Shown: positions 49,094 to 59,761 of the stretch, in pieces
Layout: each line of letters starts with the position of its first letter
How positions within the stretch are numbered: the stretch's first letter is position 1
Assembly (NCBI RefSeq): GCF_017695955.1
Contig: NZ_JAAORO010000001.1
Coordinates: 124,001 to 188,000 of the forward strand
DNA from: Prochlorococcus marinus XMU1419
GTDB taxonomy: Bacteria > Cyanobacteriota > Cyanobacteriia > PCC-6307 > Cyanobiaceae
DNA: 64,000 bases
Reading direction: 5' to 3'
Translations under genes and position numbers: made by a program
Notes under the pieces: model-generated
The model's database searches: none
What the model was told of the DNA's origin: nothing
Seen by the model: only the letters and a program-made list of their open reading frames with translations

Positions 49094-49276
49094 ATGAAAA
49101 ATAAAAACGAAAATATAGACAAAAAAGTTGCACCTCCAAGCTTTATAAAGCTTGCTATGCGAAATATGGTAAGGAAGGGTTCAAAAAGTATTTCTCATTT
49201 TTCAATAACCTTTCTAGTTTTAATTGGGATATTAATAATTGTAGCCATAATAGGTAAGCCCAATATTCCTGTATAA
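49094..49276 (+). CDS. Small single-helix membrane protein (DUF3285-like)
   Basis: Protein of 60 aa. A basic, polar N terminus with the block PPSFIKLAMRNMVRKGSKS is followed by one hydrophobic helix (about residues 36-54) and a short tail. It resembles a cyanobacteria-specific family (DUF3285) that I recall next to prfB and ybeY. Function unknown. It starts three bases after the prfB stop and ends six bases before ybeY, so it is almost surely cotranscribed with translation and ribosome-maturation genes. Confidence 0.8.
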   Translation: MKNKNENIDKKVAPPSFIKLAMRNMVRKGSKSISHFSITFLVLIGILIIVAIIGKPNIPV

Positions 49277-49282
49277 GAATGT

Positions 49283-49822
49283 ATGAAAGAAAAAATTATT
49301 TCTGAAATAAATTTAGACTTGGTTTTTAAATTTAATGAATTTTCCCAATTTTCAAATAATTTAAAAGATTCTAAAAATAAGCTTATTTTTGAATCTATTT
49401 TTTGGGAGAAAGTTTTTTTATCTTGGACAAAAATAATATTAAAAAAAGATGATTATAAATTGCCAAATTTCATTTTTGAAAAAAAATCTTTTTCATTAGG
49501 CTTACAGATAATATCTAATCAAGAAATTGCTTTTATGAACCAGAAGTGGATGCAAAAAAATGGACCAACTGATGTTCTATCTTTCCCAATTATTTCTGAT
49601 GAATCTCTAAATAATTTAGATCACATAGAGTTGGGAGATATATTTATATCATTAGAGATGGCACTTGAGCAATCTCATGAATATAAAAATTCAATCTATA
49701 AAGAAATGCTTTGGTTAGCTAGTCATGGATTTTTACATCTTTTCGGCTGGGAACATAAAAATAATCTTGATTTAGAAAATATGTTAAATTTTCAGGAATA
49801 TTTAATTAAACAATTAGATTAA
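49283..49822 (+). CDS. ybeY: Endoribonuclease YbeY
   Basis: Zinc-dependent RNase needed for 16S rRNA 3'-end maturation and ribosome quality control. The 179 aa protein has the metal motif [11 protein letters not shown] (HGxLHLxGxxH, with Glu replacing the common Asp) near the C terminus and the block PTDVLSFPI. The N-terminal 60 residues are diverged. It lies in the prfB-ybeY-dgkA-trpG run. Confidence 0.92.
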   Translation: MKEKIISEINLDLVFKFNEFSQFSNNLKDSKNKLIFESIFWEKVFLSWTKIILKKDDYKLPNFIFEKKSFSLGLQIISNQEIAFMNQKWMQKNGPTDVLSFPIISDESLNNLDHIELGDIFISLEMALEQSHEYKNSIYKEMLWLASHGFLHLFGWEHKNNLDLENMLNFQEYLIKQLD

Positions 49823-49828
49823 AAATCT

Positions 49829-50248
49829 ATGGGGAAAAAAATAAACTCTTTAAAAGATAGAATAGACTCATACAAAACTTCTAGTAATTTATTAAAAAGT
49901 TTTAAGTACGCTTTTTGTGGAATTAGTTACGTATTAAAAACTTCAAGAAATTTTAAAATTCAATTAATTTTTGCAGTTACAAGTTTAATTATTGGGTTTT
50001 TACTGAAAATTAGTCAAAGTAATTATATGATATTGATTGCCACAATTATGTCTGTTTTAATATTAGAAATATTAAACACATCTATTGAATCAATAGTTGA
50101 TTTAGTAGTGAAAAAAGAATTTAGTAGTTTGGCGAAAATTTCAAAAGATGCTTCTGCAGGAGCAGTGTTATTAGCTGCCATTAATTCTGTTATTATTGCT
50201 TTATATATCTTTATTCCTAAAATAAAGTTGTTATTTGAATCCATATAA
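49829..50248 (+). CDS. dgkA: Diacylglycerol/undecaprenol kinase family protein
   Basis: Small integral membrane kinase of 139 aa with three helices. The family signature with catalytic Glu is EILNTSIESIVDLV, and KDASAGAVLLAA follows. N-terminal 35 residues are polar. Gram-positive-like DgkA proteins phosphorylate undecaprenol; which lipid is used here is unknown. It is placed six bases after ybeY, and trpG follows after two bases. Confidence 0.9.
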   Translation: MGKKINSLKDRIDSYKTSSNLLKSFKYAFCGISYVLKTSRNFKIQLIFAVTSLIIGFLLKISQSNYMILIATIMSVLILEILNTSIESIVDLVVKKEFSSLAKISKDASAGAVLLAAINSVIIALYIFIPKIKLLFESI

Positions 50249-50250
50249 AT

Positions 50251-50847
50251 ATGTTTCTTGTTATTGATAATTACGATAGTTTTACATATAATCTTGTGCA
50301 ATATTTAGGCGAACTTTCTGTTGAGCATGAAATAACTAGAGAATTAATAGTTAAAAGAAATGATGAAATTACTTTGGAAGAAATTATCAAACTAAATCCT
50401 AATGGCATCCTATTATCTCCAGGTCCTGGTAATCCAGATCAATCTGGAATTTGTCTGCCAATATTAAAAAAATTATCCAAAAATATTCCGATATTGGGAG
50501 TTTGTTTAGGGCATCAAGCTTTGGCCCAAGCTTTTGGAGGTAAGGTTATAGTTGGTAAAGAACTAATGCATGGTAAGACATCCAAAATATTTCATAATCA
50601 AAAAGGTTTGTTTAAAGATATCGAGACTCCATTTGTGGCGACTAGATATCATAGTCTTATAGTTGATTCAAGTTCATTACCATCTTGTTTCGATATAACT
50701 GCGACTTTAGAAGACTCAACTATTATGGCTATTTCTCACAAAGAATATAAACATTTACATGGGGTACAGTTTCATCCTGAAAGTGTATTGACACAATTTG
50801 GTCATAAATTAATTAGTAATTTTCTAAAAATGGCTGAACAAAAGTAA
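50251..50847 (+). CDS. trpG: Glutamine amidotransferase of anthranilate/aminodeoxychorismate synthase
   Basis: Class I glutaminase of 198 aa that supplies ammonia to TrpE and perhaps PabB. The triad is visible: Cys in GVCLGHQALAQAFGG, and His and Glu in GVQFHPESVLT. The N terminus FLVIDNYDSFTYNLVQYLG is characteristic. In many cyanobacteria the same protein serves both tryptophan and folate synthesis. It is part of the prfB-to-trpG run. Confidence 0.93.
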   Translation: MFLVIDNYDSFTYNLVQYLGELSVEHEITRELIVKRNDEITLEEIIKLNPNGILLSPGPGNPDQSGICLPILKKLSKNIPILGVCLGHQALAQAFGGKVIVGKELMHGKTSKIFHNQKGLFKDIETPFVATRYHSLIVDSSSLPSCFDITATLEDSTIMAISHKEYKHLHGVQFHPESVLTQFGHKLISNFLKMAEQK

Positions 50848-50867
50848 AATACTAAAAAATTAATATT

Positions 50868-51593
50868 ATGATTGCTCAAATTAAAAACATCTTCTTTTTT
50901 ATATTATTTAGCTCTTTCTTACCTACACAATTATTGGCAAGGAATTTAGTAATAAAAAGTCTTGGACATAGTAGTTTTTTAATTAATAGTACAGAAAAAT
51001 CTATTCTTATAAATCCCTTTAAAGCAATAGGTTGTGCAAGTAATTTAAAGGAGCCAAAAGAAGTCAACGCAGATTTTATTTTGGCTAGTTCTAGGCTTCC
51101 AGATGAAGGATATAACCCTAATGATCAATTAATGTTTGTTGAGCCAGGAATCTATCAATTTGAGGATATTTTATTAAAAGGAATTTCCGTCCCACATGAC
51201 AGAGTAGATGGAAGAAGATTTGGGATGGCAACTGTTTGGAGTTGGGAGCAGAATGATCTTAAAATTGTTCATATGGGAGGCGCAGCTGGTGATATTGATA
51301 TTAATAGTCAAATTATTTTGTCTCGTCCAGATATCTTATTTATTTCAATTGGAGGCGGAATAAAATCTTATGATGGGCAAGAGGCTTCAAGAATTGTTAA
51401 GCTTCTAAAACCTAATGTAGTTATTCCTGTTCACTTTGCTCGTGCCAAAAAAATTAATAAAGAATGTGATTTCTCAAATGCTGATTTATTTATCGAAAAT
51501 ATGAAAGATTTTAAAGTAAAATACGTTGGAAAAGATTTTCGAATAAAACCTAAAAGAATTGATCAAAATACAATTTATATTTTTGGTAATTAA
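50868..51593 (+). CDS. Secreted metallo-beta-lactamase-fold protein lacking the HxHxDH motif
   Basis: Protein of 241 aa. An N-terminal signal peptide is visible (hydrophobic IFFFILFSSFLPTQLLA, residues 8-24), so it is exported or membrane-held. The fold starts with VIKSLGHSSFLINS, as in UlaG-type proteins, and later has HMGGAAGDID and VVIPVHF. Where the family has HxHxDH it reads ILASSRLPDEGYN, so the usual two-metal site is missing. It may bind one metal, or act without metal. Function unknown. The stop overlaps convergent hisC by four bases. Confidence 0.8.
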   Translation: MIAQIKNIFFFILFSSFLPTQLLARNLVIKSLGHSSFLINSTEKSILINPFKAIGCASNLKEPKEVNADFILASSRLPDEGYNPNDQLMFVEPGIYQFEDILLKGISVPHDRVDGRRFGMATVWSWEQNDLKIVHMGGAAGDIDINSQIILSRPDILFISIGGGIKSYDGQEASRIVKLLKPNVVIPVHFARAKKINKECDFSNADLFIENMKDFKVKYVGKDFRIKPKRIDQNTIYIFGN

Positions 51594-52699
51594 TTTATTA
51601 AATCTAAGACCTTGTAATTTTCCCAGAAAAAAATCATTTGTTCTTGAGTTCCAATACTAACCCTTATTGACTTATCAATATCTTTTTTGTTTTCCATACT
51701 TCTGATAAGAATACCTTTTTCTTTCATCTGTTGTATTAAAATTTGAGGATCTTTTTTTGGCCAAATTAAGAAATAATTACCACCACTAAAGTGAGTTCTG
51801 ATTTTTGTTGATTTAAATTTATTTAAAATCCATTCCCTTGCTTTTTTTACTTCTAAAACATAATTATCAATATATGATTTGTCTTTAAGCGCTGCTAATG
51901 CTGCCGTTATAGCAAAGCTATTTACATCATATGGTCCTGTAACTTTGTTAATGTACTGAATTAAATTTTTATTGCCAAAAGTAAAACCTATTCTTAAACC
52001 AGCTAAACCAGCTGTTTTTGAAAGAGATTGAATTATTAGTATATTTTTATTCTTTTCAAAATCTATCGATTCAAGAAGACTATCCCCATTAAATTTTTCA
52101 TAAAGTTCATCAACAATTATCAATGAATTTTTTTTGATATTTGCTAAGTTAATTATCTCTTTAGCATGTAAAACTGTTCCTGTTGGATTGTTTGGATTAC
52201 AAATAAATATTAATTTTGGATTATACTTTATAATTTTTTCACTAAATTCTTCGGTGGGGAATAGAAAATTTTCTCCAATATAAGAACAAGTTATTTTCTT
52301 CATCCCTCGCATTTCTGAACAAGGAGAATAGTAACCAAAAGTTGGATTTGTAGTTAGAAATATTTGATCTTTTTCTCCAAAACAATTGAAAATTGCATTG
52401 ATTGCTGCGTCTGCCCCATTGAAAATTCCTATTTCATCGTTATCAAATTTTCTTGAATCAAGATATTTATCACATAAAAAATTTTTTAATAAATTATATT
52501 CTGGATAAATTGAAATCTCATCTAATTTTATCGCTTGTAATGCCTCGAAAACATTAGGACTTGGACCTATAGTATTTTCATTAAAGTCTAAGCGGAGTAA
52601 ATTTCTTCTATTTTCTAAAGGTGCAGAGTAAGACTGCATATTTATTATTTCTTCTCTTGGTTGTGGGAAAAGATTACTTAATTGATCAAAATCATTCAT
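51590..52699 (-). CDS. hisC: Histidinol-phosphate aminotransferase family protein
   Basis: PLP fold type I aminotransferase of 369 aa, converting imidazole acetol phosphate to histidinol phosphate. Motifs are RLDFNENTIGPSP, FICNPNNPTG, VDELYEKF and the PLP lysine in IQSLSKTAGLAGLRIGF, with the C-terminal Arg in IRVSIGT. Close relatives act on other amino acids, so specificity is by family only. Its ATG overlaps the argS stop by one base (TAATG). Confidence 0.88.
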   Translation of the reverse strand: MNDFDQLSNLFPQPREEIINMQSYSAPLENRRNLLRLDFNENTIGPSPNVFEALQAIKLDEISIYPEYNLLKNFLCDKYLDSRKFDNDEIGIFNGADAAINAIFNCFGEKDQIFLTTNPTFGYYSPCSEMRGMKKITCSYIGENFLFPTEEFSEKIIKYNPKLIFICNPNNPTGTVLHAKEIINLANIKKNSLIIVDELYEKFNGDSLLESIDFEKNKNILIIQSLSKTAGLAGLRIGFTFGNKNLIQYINKVTGPYDVNSFAITAALAALKDKSYIDNYVLEVKKAREWILNKFKSTKIRTHFSGGNYFLIWPKKDPQILIQQMKEKGILIRSMENKKDIDKSIRVSIGTQEQMIFFWENYKVLDLIN

Positions 52700-54513
52700 T
52701 ACATTCTTTCTAAAGTTTCAATTCCTAGAAGCTCTAAGCTTAATTTTAGTGTTTTTGCAGTTAGATCACATAAATTAAGTCTAGAAATTTTTATATATTT
52801 TTCTTCTTTGAGTATCTGAACTTGATCATAGAATCTATTAAAAGTTTGACATAGCTCAAACAGATAATTGCATAATCTATTTGGCATTAAGTCTTTTTCA
52901 ATAGATATTATGACTTCATCGAACTTAAGTAATTTTCTGATAAGTTTCCACTCAGATTTATGTTCATAATTTATATATTGCAAATCTTTAGAGTAATAAA
53001 CAAAATCATTTTTTCTTTTAATTCCTGCAATTCTTACAAGTGTATATAACAAATAAGGTGCCGTATTGCCATTCAGGGAAAGCATTTTATCAAAACTAAA
53101 TTGATAATTAGTAATCCTATTTTGGCTTAAATCTGCATACTTAACAGCTCCTAATCCAATGATTCTTGAAGTATTTTCAATAAAATCTTCTGTCTCATAA
53201 CGATTTTCAACTTCTAATCTTTTCAATAAATCTTCTTTTGCTCTTCTAACTGCTTCTTTTAATAAATCTTTTAAACGTATTGTTTCACCTTCCCTTGTTT
53301 TTAGTTTTTTCCCATCAATTCCTTGAACTAAACCAAAAGGGACATGGTCTACTTGACAATTTTCTGGGATCCATTTTGCTTTTTTTGCTACTTGAAATAC
53401 TCCAGTAAAATGATTTGCTTGTCCATGATCAGTTACATAAATAATTCTCGAAGCATTATCCCCATTAGGAGGTTTATTGAATCTGTATCTTATAGCAGCA
53501 AGATCTGTGGTGGCATAGTTAAAACCTCCATCTTTTTTTTGAATAATTAGCGGTAAAGGTTTGCCTTCTTTATTAGTCATCCCATCTAAAAATACACATT
53601 TTGCTCCTTCATCTTCTACTAATAATTTTTTTAAATTTAAATCCTCAATAACTGATTTTAAGAAGGGATTATAAAAAGATTCACCTCTTTCTTCTATTTT
53701 TATTTTTAAATTTTTATAGATTTCATCAAATTCTTTTCTAGATTGATCACATAATAATTTCCAAGCTTTAATCGATTTAATATCTCCACTTTGTAACTTA
53801 ACTACTTCCTCTCTAGATCTTTGTTGGAATTCAGATTCATTATCAAATCTTTTTTTTGATTCTTTATAAAATTCAACTAAATCACTTATCTTGATTTTAC
53901 CTATCTCTTCTAAATCATTTGAATATAAATCTTTTAGCTGTGTAATAAGCATTCCAAATTGCGTTCCCCAATCGCCAACATGATTTAGTCTTAATACTTG
54001 ATAACCTCTTAACTCGAAAATTCTGGATATTGAATCTCCTATTATTGTTGACCTTAAATGCCCCACATGCATTTCTTTAGCAATATTAGGACTAGAAAAA
54101 TCTATGATGACTTTATTTGATAATAAACTATCTAAATCTTTTGTAATTTGAGGTACTCCAGCCCTTTGGCATTGAATATTTGATTTAATTTCATTTATTA
54201 GAACTTCATCTTTTAATTTTATATTTATAAATCCAGGTCCAGCTATTTCTAGACTTTTACATAATTTTGATATGCTTTTATTTTTATTTAAAAGGTTAAT
54301 AAAATCATTAGAAATATCTCTTGGTTTCTTTTTATATATTTTAGATAAACTTAAACAAACATTACATTGATAATCACCAAATTCTTCTTTTGATGATTGT
54401 GTAATTAAATTTTTTCTAAGAATTTCGAACTCTCTTTCTTTATCATTTTTTTTAAGACTATCTAAAAGAGATTGTTCAAAGTTATTTGTTAATTCTTTTA
54501 AAATGGTTAGCAT
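52699..54513 (-). CDS. argS: Arginyl-tRNA synthetase
   Basis: Class I synthetase of 604 aa. An N-terminal tRNA-binding domain spans residues 1-120. The HIGH motif is [13 protein letters not shown], preceded by [15 protein letters not shown]. The KMSKS equivalent is the degenerate [12 protein letters not shown], common in ArgRS. The C-terminal anticodon-binding domain ends in [12 protein letters not shown]. Length is normal. Confidence 0.96.
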   Translation of the reverse strand: MLTILKELTNNFEQSLLDSLKKNDKEREFEILRKNLITQSSKEEFGDYQCNVCLSLSKIYKKKPRDISNDFINLLNKNKSISKLCKSLEIAGPGFINIKLKDEVLINEIKSNIQCQRAGVPQITKDLDSLLSNKVIIDFSSPNIAKEMHVGHLRSTIIGDSISRIFELRGYQVLRLNHVGDWGTQFGMLITQLKDLYSNDLEEIGKIKISDLVEFYKESKKRFDNESEFQQRSREEVVKLQSGDIKSIKAWKLLCDQSRKEFDEIYKNLKIKIEERGESFYNPFLKSVIEDLNLKKLLVEDEGAKCVFLDGMTNKEGKPLPLIIQKKDGGFNYATTDLAAIRYRFNKPPNGDNASRIIYVTDHGQANHFTGVFQVAKKAKWIPENCQVDHVPFGLVQGIDGKKLKTREGETIRLKDLLKEAVRRAKEDLLKRLEVENRYETEDFIENTSRIIGLGAVKYADLSQNRITNYQFSFDKMLSLNGNTAPYLLYTLVRIAGIKRKNDFVYYSKDLQYINYEHKSEWKLIRKLLKFDEVIISIEKDLMPNRLCNYLFELCQTFNRFYDQVQILKEEKYIKISRLNLCDLTAKTLKLSLELLGIETLERM

Positions 54514-54540
54514 TATTTATTCAATTATTTATCTATATGA

Positions 54541-55407
54541 TTAATTAATATAACGCATACTTAAATCAATCCAATCACTTTTGGTAATTGAAGAACTTGT
54601 TGAAATCAAATCAATACCTTTTATTAGATATTTACTAATTTCTTCAGGGTTTATTCCAGAAACTTCTATTATCAAATTTTTATTGACTTCTTTTTTTAAT
54701 GTATTAATTGATAAATCTCTTAATTCTTGAACGTTTTTTGTGATTATTTCAGGACTAAGTTCATCTAATAAAACACTATCTGCTCCTGCTAATACTGCTT
54801 CTTTTGCCTGTTCGATATTCTCAGCTTCAATTATGATATGAGTTGTAAAAGGCGAATTTAGGCGGATTTTTTGTACTGCGTTCTTAAGATTATCTGTCCA
54901 TGCAATATGATTTTCTTTTATCATAGCTGCATCGTATAATCCCATTCTATGATTTACTCCACCTCCGCATTTGAATGCATATTTTTCAAATATTCTTAAG
55001 CCAGGAGTCGTTTTTCTAGTATCTGCTAATTTTATATTTGTGCCTTCTAACTTATCTACAAGTTTCTTTGTATATGTTGATATTCCAGATAAATGCATTG
55101 CTATATTTAAGCTGATCCTTTCACTAGCGAGTAAACTTTTTGAAGGTCCATATATTTCTAAGAGTTTTTGATCTTTAACAAATTTATCTCCATCAGAGAT
55201 ATTAAATTTTGGACTGATTTTTAAATCAATTTTTTTAAAAATTTCTTTTATAATCTCAACCCCACAAAATATACCCTCCTCTTTTGCAATCCAATATGCG
55301 TTACCATTCTCTTCTGTAATAGAGGAACTTGTTAAATCTCCCCTACCTATATCTTCATCGATCCAATTATCAATGATCTTACTTATTGTTGGAGTATTCA
55401 GATCCAC
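54541..55407 (-). CDS. nadC: Quinolinate phosphoribosyltransferase
   Basis: Makes nicotinate mononucleotide from quinolinate and PRPP in NAD synthesis. From the GTG at 55407 the protein is 288 aa, the usual size. A TTG at 55431 would add eight residues. Motifs are IDEDIGRGDLTSS, the substrate block LADTRKTTPGLRIFEKYAFKC and GGGVNHRMGLYDAAMIKENH. It lies between mnmE and argS on the same strand. Confidence 0.93.
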   Translation of the reverse strand: MDLNTPTISKIIDNWIDEDIGRGDLTSSSITEENGNAYWIAKEEGIFCGVEIIKEIFKKIDLKISPKFNISDGDKFVKDQKLLEIYGPSKSLLASERISLNIAMHLSGISTYTKKLVDKLEGTNIKLADTRKTTPGLRIFEKYAFKCGGGVNHRMGLYDAAMIKENHIAWTDNLKNAVQKIRLNSPFTTHIIIEAENIEQAKEAVLAGADSVLLDELSPEIITKNVQELRDLSINTLKKEVNKNLIIEVSGINPEEISKYLIKGIDLISTSSSITKSDWIDLSMRYIN

Positions 55408-55479
55408 TAAACAAAATGAATAAAAATTCAACTGTAGTTAGAGAATTAACTATAAATCACTATGTAAATTAACTCAAAT

Positions 55480-56862
55480 TTATTTACCAATACAAAACTT
55501 AGAAAAAATATTATCTAGAAGCTCCTCTGTTAATTCTTGACCAGTTATTTTAGATAAGTTTTGAATACCATCTCTAAGTTCTATTGATAACAAATCAAAT
55601 GGCAATCTATTTTTAACTATTGCATCAGTATCATTTAAATTTGATAGGCAAGCAGACAAATTCGTTAGATGTCTTTCGTTTAAAAATATATTGATATTTT
55701 CTAATTGTTTTAATTCGCATTTTTTTATGATTGTGTCGATTAATAATCTTTCACCATCATTATTCTTAATGCTCATAAGAATTATGTTTTTTAACCCATT
55801 TGAATTAATAATATTAGAGTCAATTAAATCTTTTTTATTACCCACAATAGTTATTAATTTTTCTTTAGGGATTTCTTTTAATATTTTTTTGTCTTCTTCA
55901 TTAAATCCTTCTTCAAGACTATAAATATAAATTATGAAATCTGACTCTTTTATTTTCCCAAAACTTTTTTTAATTCCAATACTTTCAATTTGTTCATGAG
56001 TGTCTCTTATGCCAGCAGTATCAATTATTTTCATTGGGATGTCATTAATATTTAAATTCACTTCAATAACATCTCTTGTCGTTCCAGGAATATTAGTTAC
56101 GATTGCTTTCTCTTTTTTTGCAAGCAAATTTAGTAAAGAACTTTTACCAACATTTGTTTTACCTATAAGTGCGATAGAAATCCCATTATGAATATATGAA
56201 TTTCTTTTTGAATTTTCTATGAGTAACTCTATTTTTTCTTTCACTTTTTTGATGTTTTTTAGATACTTGGCGTAATCAAAATCTGTAAAGTCTTCTTCAA
56301 AATCAACTCTCGCTTCTATCTCACAAAGTTGATTTATAAGGTCATTTTTAATATCATCAATTTTTTTCTTTATTTCTCCTTGAACCCCGCTAAAAGCTAA
56401 CTCTGCTGATCTGATATTGCTTGCGTTAATTAATTGGTTAATTGACTCGGCTTGAGTAAGGTCTATTTTCCCATTCAGAAAAGCTCTTTGACTAAATTCT
56501 CCTGGATTTGCAAGTCTAATTCTAGAATTACTTGATAATAATATCTTGAGAACTTTATTTACTAAGATAATACCTCCATGGCAATGTAGTTCAACAACAT
56601 CCTCTCCTGTAAAGCTATTCGGTGATTTCATTACTAAAATTAAAACTTCATCTATAAATTTATTTTGTTTATTTTCCTTAATAAAACCGTGAAAAACTCT
56701 ATGTGATTCCCATGCATATTTTGATTTAGTTTGAACAATATTTTTGCAAGAATTTATTGAGTCTTTCCCTGATACTCTTATTATCGCAACTCCTCCTTTC
56801 CCTATACTTATAGCTGAAGCAATTGCGGCTATCGTATCTTCTGTAGTAACTATAGAATCCAT
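55480..56862 (-). CDS. mnmE: tRNA modification GTPase MnmE
   Basis: GTPase that with MnmG modifies the wobble uridine of some tRNAs (cmnm5U). The 460 aa protein has an N-terminal formyl-THF-binding domain ([20 protein letters not shown]), a helical domain, an inserted G domain with [20 protein letters not shown] and NKKD, and the C-terminal CIGK with the functional Cys. Standard length. It is divergent from the DUF2062 gene. Confidence 0.96.
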   Translation of the reverse strand: MDSIVTTEDTIAAIASAISIGKGGVAIIRVSGKDSINSCKNIVQTKSKYAWESHRVFHGFIKENKQNKFIDEVLILVMKSPNSFTGEDVVELHCHGGIILVNKVLKILLSSNSRIRLANPGEFSQRAFLNGKIDLTQAESINQLINASNIRSAELAFSGVQGEIKKKIDDIKNDLINQLCEIEARVDFEEDFTDFDYAKYLKNIKKVKEKIELLIENSKRNSYIHNGISIALIGKTNVGKSSLLNLLAKKEKAIVTNIPGTTRDVIEVNLNINDIPMKIIDTAGIRDTHEQIESIGIKKSFGKIKESDFIIYIYSLEEGFNEEDKKILKEIPKEKLITIVGNKKDLIDSNIINSNGLKNIILMSIKNNDGERLLIDTIIKKCELKQLENINIFLNERHLTNLSACLSNLNDTDAIVKNRLPFDLLSIELRDGIQNLSKITGQELTEELLDNIFSKFCIGK

Positions 56863-56928
56863 CTCTCGCTTTGTTATAGATAATTAAGTAAGATTATCAA
56901 GAATTTAATTTTGAATTTTTATTTCTGA

Positions 56929-57372
56929 ATGAGATCTAAAAGAGATATTAACTATAAGAAAATTCTATCATTATTTTGGAAACAGAATGGAAGTCCTTTG
57001 TTTAATGCTAAAGGTTTAGCTATAGGTGTATTTAGTGGCTGCTTTCCATTTTTTGGGTTTCAGACGTTAATAGGGGTATTTTTTGCAAAACTGGCTAAGG
57101 GAAATATTGTTTTAGCTGCAATTGGTACTTGGATTAGCAACCCTTTTACTTATGTTCCACTTTATTATTTTAATTATAAAATTGGTTCTATTCTTATAAA
57201 AAATTCTTCTAATAAAATCATTGAAAAAAATTTGGCTATTCATGACTTATGGAAACAAGGTAGTATTTTTTCAATAAAATTACTTTTAGGTTCAACTTGT
57301 GTAGGTTTGTTATTTGCTTTTATTGCAGGTAGTATTGCTTTTGTGATTTACAACACAAAAAACAATAGATAG
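56929..57372 (+). CDS. DUF2062 membrane protein
   Basis: Protein of 147 aa with three likely membrane helices and the DUF2062 blocks GLAIGVFSGCFPFFGFQTLI and GTWISNPFTYVPLYYFNYKI. Family function is unknown; it is widespread in Gram-negatives. The N terminus is short and basic. It lies alone between mnmE (divergent) and spoT (convergent, 18 bases apart). Confidence 0.88.
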   Translation: MRSKRDINYKKILSLFWKQNGSPLFNAKGLAIGVFSGCFPFFGFQTLIGVFFAKLAKGNIVLAAIGTWISNPFTYVPLYYFNYKIGSILIKNSSNKIIEKNLAIHDLWKQGSIFSIKLLLGSTCVGLLFAFIAGSIAFVIYNTKNNR

Positions 57373-57390
57373 ATTGATAAAATTTTAAAA

Positions 57391-59706
57391 TTAACCTTTC
57401 CCAACTCTGGCAATATCTAAGACGTCTGCCATAGATTTAATTTGGTCAATAGTTTTATGAAGTTGACTATAACTTTCTAGACCAACACAGAGATTTATAA
57501 TAGCTGGTTTACCAAAGGCAGTTTTAACATTCGCATCACTAACGTTTATGCCTTTATCAGACAGTCGCATAAGAATATCTTTAAGAACTCCAACTCTATC
57601 AATAACTTCTATTCTTAATTGAATTGGAAACTTATTATCGCTAGTTTTATTATTTTGATTCCATCCAACAGGTAATCTTCTCTCTATTGGTATTGGTATA
57701 ACATTTTCACAATCTACTCGATGAATGGTTATACCATGGTTACCGAGTGATACTGTTCCAATTATATCTTCGCCTGGAAGTGGGGCACAGCATTTGCCTA
57801 TTCTGTAATCAAGACCTTCTACACCAGAAATAGGTGATCTATTAAATTCATTATATTTATAAGTTGATAATTTATTATTACTTTTCAGGGATTTTGCTAT
57901 TTCAGAATCAGAATCAGAATCATTTTTTATATCTTCTGTCTGTAACTTTACTTCTTCCCTTAATCTATTTAAAACTTGATGTAAAGTTAATCCACCAAAC
58001 CCAAGAGATGCTAAAAGATCTTCCGTAGTTTTTAGATTGCATCGATTCGCGACTTTTTTCATAGCATCACTTGAAATTAATGTTTCAAAACCATTTCGAC
58101 CGACTTCTTTTTCGAGTAAATCTCTACCTCTTTTAATCGTTTCATCCCGATGGCTTTTTTTATACCATTGGCGAATTCTATTTTTAGCAGTTGGCGTAAC
58201 TACAAAATTCAGCCAATCTAAGCTTGGAGTTGCATTATTACTTGTCAAAATTTCTATAAAGTCACCATTTTGTAATGCTGTGGATAATGGCGAAAGCTTT
58301 TCATTAATCCTTATTCCATTACAGTGATTTCCAACTTCAGAATGTATTCTGTAGGCGAAATCTATGGCAGTCGATCCTTTTCTTAAACCAACAACATCCC
58401 CTTTTGGAGTAATTACAAATACTTCTTCATCAAATAAATCTTCTTTAATTGAAGCTAAATAATCATTATGATCTCCTTCATTATCTTCTTGTTGCCATTC
58501 GATTAATTGTCTCAGCCAATTAAATCTTTCCGCGTTACTTTTAGCTGGAGAGCCCCCTTCTTTGTATTGCCAATGAGCAGCAATACCATATTCGGCAATT
58601 TGATGCATAGAAGTAGTTCTAATCTGAACTTCAATAGGTCTATGTCTCCCAATCACAGAAGTATGGAGGGACTGATAACCATTTGGTTTTGGTAATCCTA
58701 TATAGTCTTTAAATCTGCCTGGTATTGGTTTGAAAGTATCATGTACAACTGCTAAAGCTCTATAACAACTATCTGAATTATCCATGATAATTCTTAGAGC
58801 AGCAACATCATAAATCTCGTGAAATTGTTTTTGTTGTCTTTCCATTTTGCTCCAGATGCCATAAAGATGTTTTGGTCTTCCAGTTATTTCAAAGTTTTTT
58901 AAACCTGCGGAGACTAAGTTTTCTTTCATGAGATTCAAAGTTACTTTTAATCTTTTTTCTCTATCACTTCTTTTAACAGCTATTTGATCTTTTAGATCTT
59001 GATACTCTTTAGGTTCGAGGAATTTAAAGGCTAAATCTTCTAATTCCCATTTAAATCTGTTTATTCCTAAACGATTAGCCAAGGGTGCATAAATTTCTCT
59101 TGTTTCTCGGGCTATTCTTAGTTTCCTCTCATTATTTAGCCATTCAATTGTTCGCATGTTATGGAGTCTGTCTGCAAGTTTTACTAAAACAACTCTGATA
59201 TCGCTTGTCATAGCCAAAAACATTTTTCTAAGATTTTCAGCTTGTGCTTCAGTTCTGTTATTAAAGTGAATCCCTCCTAATTTTGTTACACCTTCCACAA
59301 GTATTTTTACTTCTAATCCAAAATTTGCTTCTATATCCGATAAATCTATTCCTGTATCTTCAACAACATCATGTAAAAGTCCTGCAGCAATTACGGATGA
59401 ACTGGCACCTATTTCCTTGAGAAGATTTGCAACAGCAACAGGATGAATAATATAAGGTTCGCCACTCGCGCGAAGTTGTCCTTCATGCGCTTTATAAGCA
59501 AGTTTAAAGGCCTTGGCGATAAGATTTTGGTTCTCATCGTTTTGACTATTTGATTTTTCATAATTATAAATATCTTTTAAAAGCCAATCTGGGATTTTTA
59601 TCTCATAATTAAAAGATTTACTTTCATATTTTTCGTTTTCAGGCAAAATAGTTTTGGAAACTTCAATTTCGTTTTTTTCTTTTGAATTTGCTGCAGCCTC
59701 AGACAT
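57391..59706 (-). CDS. spoT: Bifunctional (p)ppGpp synthetase/hydrolase
   Basis: Rel/SpoT protein of 771 aa controlling the stringent response alarmone. The hydrolase HD domain is intact (LLHDVVEDTGI, His112-Asp113). The synthetase domain has DVAALRIIMD, PGRFKDYIGLPKPNGYQSLH and EVQIRT. TGS and C-terminal ACT domains follow. Both activities are therefore expected. A short D-S-D-S-D-S run coded by a six-base repeat lies in the TGS-to-ACT linker near residue 600. It is divergent from the fused ABC ATPase gene. Confidence 0.94.
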   Translation of the reverse strand: MSEAAANSKEKNEIEVSKTILPENEKYESKSFNYEIKIPDWLLKDIYNYEKSNSQNDENQNLIAKAFKLAYKAHEGQLRASGEPYIIHPVAVANLLKEIGASSSVIAAGLLHDVVEDTGIDLSDIEANFGLEVKILVEGVTKLGGIHFNNRTEAQAENLRKMFLAMTSDIRVVLVKLADRLHNMRTIEWLNNERKLRIARETREIYAPLANRLGINRFKWELEDLAFKFLEPKEYQDLKDQIAVKRSDREKRLKVTLNLMKENLVSAGLKNFEITGRPKHLYGIWSKMERQQKQFHEIYDVAALRIIMDNSDSCYRALAVVHDTFKPIPGRFKDYIGLPKPNGYQSLHTSVIGRHRPIEVQIRTTSMHQIAEYGIAAHWQYKEGGSPAKSNAERFNWLRQLIEWQQEDNEGDHNDYLASIKEDLFDEEVFVITPKGDVVGLRKGSTAIDFAYRIHSEVGNHCNGIRINEKLSPLSTALQNGDFIEILTSNNATPSLDWLNFVVTPTAKNRIRQWYKKSHRDETIKRGRDLLEKEVGRNGFETLISSDAMKKVANRCNLKTTEDLLASLGFGGLTLHQVLNRLREEVKLQTEDIKNDSDSDSEIAKSLKSNNKLSTYKYNEFNRSPISGVEGLDYRIGKCCAPLPGEDIIGTVSLGNHGITIHRVDCENVIPIPIERRLPVGWNQNNKTSDNKFPIQLRIEVIDRVGVLKDILMRLSDKGINVSDANVKTAFGKPAIINLCVGLESYSQLHKTIDQIKSMADVLDIARVGKG

Positions 59707-59761
59707 TTTATATTGCTTTAGATTTATTTTATTTAGGACTAGAAAAATTTGCTATAAAATC

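Noticed and set aside
59654-59761. Upstream TTG start for the fused ABC ATPase
   Set aside because: It would run through the spoT start region on the other strand; the ATG at 59762 starts a normal ABC domain.
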